NCBI RefSeq assembly: GCF_041537925.1
Contig: NZ_JBGOSH010000001.1
Coordinates: 372,001 to 436,000 of the forward strand
DNA length: 64,000 bases
Reading direction: 5' to 3'
DNA from: Ruegeria_C sp041537925
GTDB lineage: Bacteria; Pseudomonadota; Alphaproteobacteria; Rhodobacterales; Rhodobacteraceae
Under the pieces are notes generated by a model. The model was not told where the DNA came from, ran no database searches, and was given only the letters and a program-made list of their open reading frames with translations. Position 1 is the first letter of the stretch; each line of letters begins with the position of its first letter. Made by a program: the position numbers and the translations under genes. Shown in pieces: positions 61,664-64,000 of this stretch.

Positions 61664-62272
61664 ATGACACAGACGATCCCCGGCCCCGACGGCCAGCCCC
61701 GCTGCAAATGGTGCCAGTCCGCGCCGGAATTCTTTGACTATCACGATCGCGAATGGGGCTATCCGGTGGCAAATGATCAGCGGCTATTTGAAAAGCTCTG
61801 CCTTGAAAGCTTCCAGTCGGGGCTGAGCTGGCGCACCATTCTGGCCAAGCGCGAGAACTTTCGCGCAGCTTTTGCCGGGTTCGATATCGACGCGATGGCC
61901 GCATTTGACGAGGGTGATGTCGCGCGTTTGCTCGGGGACAAGGGGATCGTCCGCCATCGCGGCAAGATCGAGGCAGTGATCAACAATGCCGCCCGTGCGC
62001 AGGAATTGATCGCCGAACAGGGCTCACTCGCCGCCCATGTCTGGAGCTTCGAGCCCGACCCGGCCTGCCTGCCCGAACCGCAAACCGCCTCCACATCGCC
62101 CGAGTCACATGCGTTGTCGAAGGATCTGCGCAAACGGGGATGGAAATTTGTCGGCCCCACCACGGTATATGCGTTTATGCAGGCAATGGGCCTGGTCAAC
62201 GATCACGCCGAGGGTTGCGTGATGCGGGAAAAAGCCGCCTCAAAACGGCTTTCGTTTATCAAACCGAGCTGA
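61664..62272 (+). CDS. tag: DNA-3-methyladenine glycosylase I
   Basis: Base-excision repair glycosylase of 202 residues that removes 3-methyladenine. CKWCQSAPEFFDYHDREWGYPV, FEKLCLESFQSGLSWRTILAKRENFRAAF and the C-terminal FVGPTTVYAFMQAMGLVNDHAEGC carry the catalytic Glu and the zinc-binding Cys/His residues. Stop codon abuts the shared hairpin. Confidence 0.95.
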   Translation: MTQTIPGPDGQPRCKWCQSAPEFFDYHDREWGYPVANDQRLFEKLCLESFQSGLSWRTILAKRENFRAAFAGFDIDAMAAFDEGDVARLLGDKGIVRHRGKIEAVINNAARAQELIAEQGSLAAHVWSFEPDPACLPEPQTASTSPESHALSKDLRKRGWKFVGPTTVYAFMQAMGLVNDHAEGCVMREKAASKRLSFIKPS

Positions 62273-62298
62273 AAAAACCGCGCCCGATGGGCGCGGTT
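62272..62298 (-). terminator. Rho-independent terminator of the aldolase gene (possibly shared with tag)
   Basis: A perfect 10-bp stem (62276-62285 with 62289-62298) with a 3-base loop is followed on the minus strand by TTTTTT. It lies between the convergent tag and aldolase genes and would stop the aldolase transcript. On the plus strand the T run is weak. Confidence 0.85.
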
Positions 62299-62348
62299 CA
62301 AGCGTTTTGCGAACTGCTTAAGGCCTTACGAAGCGCCTTTGCCCCGGC

Positions 62349-63236
62349 TCAGACCGAAGCGCGGTAAATCTTGTCGATATTGCTACCGAGCGCGGCGTTG
62401 AATTCTTCATCCGACATCTGCTTGGACAACCCTTCGGCAAGCGCCCGCGAAAAGGACGCGATCATGTTGTCATTCTGGTCCAGCAGCGCACAGGCTTCAT
62501 CGGTCGAGTATCCCCCCGACAGCGCCACCACCCGTAGCACACGGGGATGCGCGGCCACCTCGGCATAGAGGTTGGCCTTGCTCGGCAGGGTCAGCTTGAG
62601 CATCACTTCCTGACCTTCACCCAGCGCATCAAGGTTTTTTAGCAGTTCCACTTTCAGGATATCTTCGGCCTCGGCCTTGCTCTCAGAATGGATGTTCACT
62701 TCAGGCTCGATGATCGGCACCATCCCGGCACCCAGCACCGTGCGCCCGACCTCGAACTGCTGGGCCACCACACCGGCGATGCCGTCGGCGTTTGCCTCGT
62801 GGATCACCGAGCGTTCCTTGGTACCAAACACGCCCAGCGGCGCGGCCTTGGCCAGTGTATCAGCCAGACCGGGGATCGGTTTCATCATCTGAACGCCGTT
62901 GGCCTGATCTTCCAACCCCTTGTCGATCTTCAGAAACGGCACCACGCCACGCTCGGACCACATGTATTCCGCAACCTTGCGGCCATCGATCTCTTCGCCC
63001 AGGGTCCGTTCGAACAGGATCGCGCCGATCACCTTTTCACGGGTGAAGTCATTGGCCAGAATGATCCGCGCGCGCATCCGCTGAATCTCGTCGAACATCT
63101 CTTCCTCCGAGCCGTATTGCGCCGCATCCACCCCGTAGAGCGCCAGCGCTTTCGGGGTCGATCCCCCGCTCTGGTCCAGCGCGGCAATGAAACCGGCACC
63201 TTTGGTCATCTGATCGCGCTGCGTTTGATTGGACAT
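62349..63236 (-). CDS. Class I fructose-bisphosphate aldolase
   Basis: Schiff-base aldolase of 295 residues: AALDQSGGSTPKALALYG, ILFERTLGEEIDG, VVPFLKIDKGLED, VPIIEPEVNIHSESKAEAE and the lysine motif EVMLKLTLPS. It cleaves fructose 1,6-bisphosphate in central carbon metabolism. Last gene before its terminator; monocistronic or downstream of nothing visible here. Confidence 0.93.
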   Translation of the reverse strand: MSNQTQRDQMTKGAGFIAALDQSGGSTPKALALYGVDAAQYGSEEEMFDEIQRMRARIILANDFTREKVIGAILFERTLGEEIDGRKVAEYMWSERGVVPFLKIDKGLEDQANGVQMMKPIPGLADTLAKAAPLGVFGTKERSVIHEANADGIAGVVAQQFEVGRTVLGAGMVPIIEPEVNIHSESKAEAEDILKVELLKNLDALGEGQEVMLKLTLPSKANLYAEVAAHPRVLRVVALSGGYSTDEACALLDQNDNMIASFSRALAEGLSKQMSDEEFNAALGSNIDKIYRASV

Positions 63237-63305
63237 GTCACTTACCCGTCAACTTGATTCCACTTATGACCCGCATACCCGATGATATGCCGCGATGGTA
63301 GGTTG

Positions 63306-64000
63306 TTAGCGTCGGACAATCCGCAACCAGATCCCATCTTTTGCCCGCACGGTCAGATGCGCGACAGGAACCGGTGCCCGCCCCGCCACGGTTTCAAACC
63401 GGAATTGCCGCAAGAGCGTCGACAGCAGCAGCGGACCCTCGACCATCGCAAACCCCGCCCCCGGGCACACGCGCGGCCCGGCAGAGAACGGGATATAGGC
63501 TGTGCGCTGACAGGTCTTGCCGTTCTCGGTCGCCCAGCGGGCCGGGTCGAACCCGTCGGGATTGTCCCAGATCCGACTCTGCCGGTGCAGATGCCAGGGG
63601 CTGATCACAACTTGTGCGCCTGTTGGCACATCTCGGTCGCGGAACTGATGCGGACATGTCGCCTCGCGCACCATCATTGGCACCGGCGGATAAAGCCGCA
63701 GCGCCTCTCGGAACACGTCCCGACTGATCTTCAGCCGCGACAGGGCGTTGAAATCGGCGTCGGGCTCCAGCGCCTGCGCCTCGTCCGCCACCTTGTCCTG
63801 CCAGTCCGGGTAGAGCGCCAGCACGTACAGCGCCCAGGCCAGGGCCGAGGCGCTGGTCTCATGCCCGGCAAGGAAAAAGATCGCCACCTGATCCACCATC
63901 TCTTCGGTGTCGAACCGGTCACCGGTCTGCGGGTCGCGCGTGGTCATGATCTTGGTGGCCAGATCGTCCGGCGCGCTGCCCGCCTCGATCGCGCGCATCC
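63306..64000 (-). CDS. Cytochrome P450, C-terminal part (N-terminus outside window)
   Basis: About 231 residues of a P450 are visible, entering from beyond base 64000. I-helix FFLAGHETSASALAWAL, K-helix ExxR in FREALRLYPP, the PERF-like stretch FDPARWATENG and the heme-binding loop FSAGPRVCPGAGFAM with its cysteine ligand are intact. A soluble bacterial-type monooxygenase; substrate and redox partner cannot be told. Confidence 0.94.
   Translation of the reverse strand, partial: MRAIEAGSAPDDLATKIMTTRDPQTGDRFDTEEMVDQVAIFFLAGHETSASALAWALYVLALYPDWQDKVADEAQALEPDADFNALSRLKISRDVFREALRLYPPVPMMVREATCPHQFRDRDVPTGAQVVISPWHLHRQSRIWDNPDGFDPARWATENGKTCQRTAYIPFSAGPRVCPGAGFAMVEGPLLLSTLLRQFRFETVAGRAPVPVAHLTVRAKDGIWLRIVRR

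Overview
The window is a stretch of a GC-rich alphaproteobacterial chromosome, most likely from the Rhodobacteraceae (Roseobacter group). Four things point there: a DMSP demethylase gene (dmdA) beside acrylyl-CoA reductase (acuI), a trgAB/cysK/cfa/phrB neighbourhood of Rhodobacter type, a circularly permuted two-piece tmRNA gene whose tag reads ANDNRAPVAVAA, and alpha-type SspB. Coding density is high. I find no insertion sequence, CRISPR array, prophage or origin.

Layout. (1) 1-5.3 kb: a branched-chain-type ABC importer (livM truncated by the window edge, livG, livF) with an acyl-CoA synthetase and its binding protein. (2) 5.4-13.8 kb: a class III aminotransferase (possibly PbfA-like), then a five-gene peptide-type ABC importer with two unusually large components. 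(3) 13.9-19.0 kb: Tat-exported PhoX phosphatase, an MprF-type aminoacyl-phosphatidylglycerol synthase/flippase, and a DUF202 protein. (4) 19.1-29.4 kb: a compact aromatic-catabolic operon read leftwards from a divergent LysR gene: maleylacetate reductase, a complete Liv-type importer, FAD phenol monooxygenase, hydroxyquinol-type dioxygenase and a BKACE (beta-keto acid cleavage enzyme). (5) 29.6-36 kb: a SABATH-like methyltransferase, an OMF/HlyD/DUF3302 export operon, an MFS carrier, an ArsR-like gene remnant and tRNA-Ser(GGA). (6) 36-47.4 kb: cysK-mscS-alaX, a lower-GC SRPBCC/WYL-regulator pair, then phrB-cfa-trgA-trgB, a tellurite and photo-oxidative stress set. (7) 47.5-53.7 kb: acuI, dmdA, DinB, DUF1326 and DUF2182 genes, with a divergent FadR-type regulator and tenA. 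(8) 53.7-57.7 kb: permuted ssrA, chrB-chrA chromate resistance and sspB. (9) 57.7-64 kb: housekeeping genes (fumC, tag, class I aldolase), a Hint-domain protein, small DUF4169/RHH proteins and a truncated P450.

The best candidate for an undescribed system is region 4. Hydroxyquinol would be opened to maleylacetate and reduced to 3-oxoadipate. The operon has no succinyl-CoA transferase or thiolase. A BKACE instead sits at its end and could convert 3-oxoadipate plus acetyl-CoA directly to succinyl-CoA plus acetoacetate. The second candidate is region 7, where dmdA is the last gene of an operon of uncharacterised cysteine-rich and membrane proteins, and two FadR-type operator copies lie in the divergent promoter region. 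Functions come from motif recognition in translated sequence; no database search was run.
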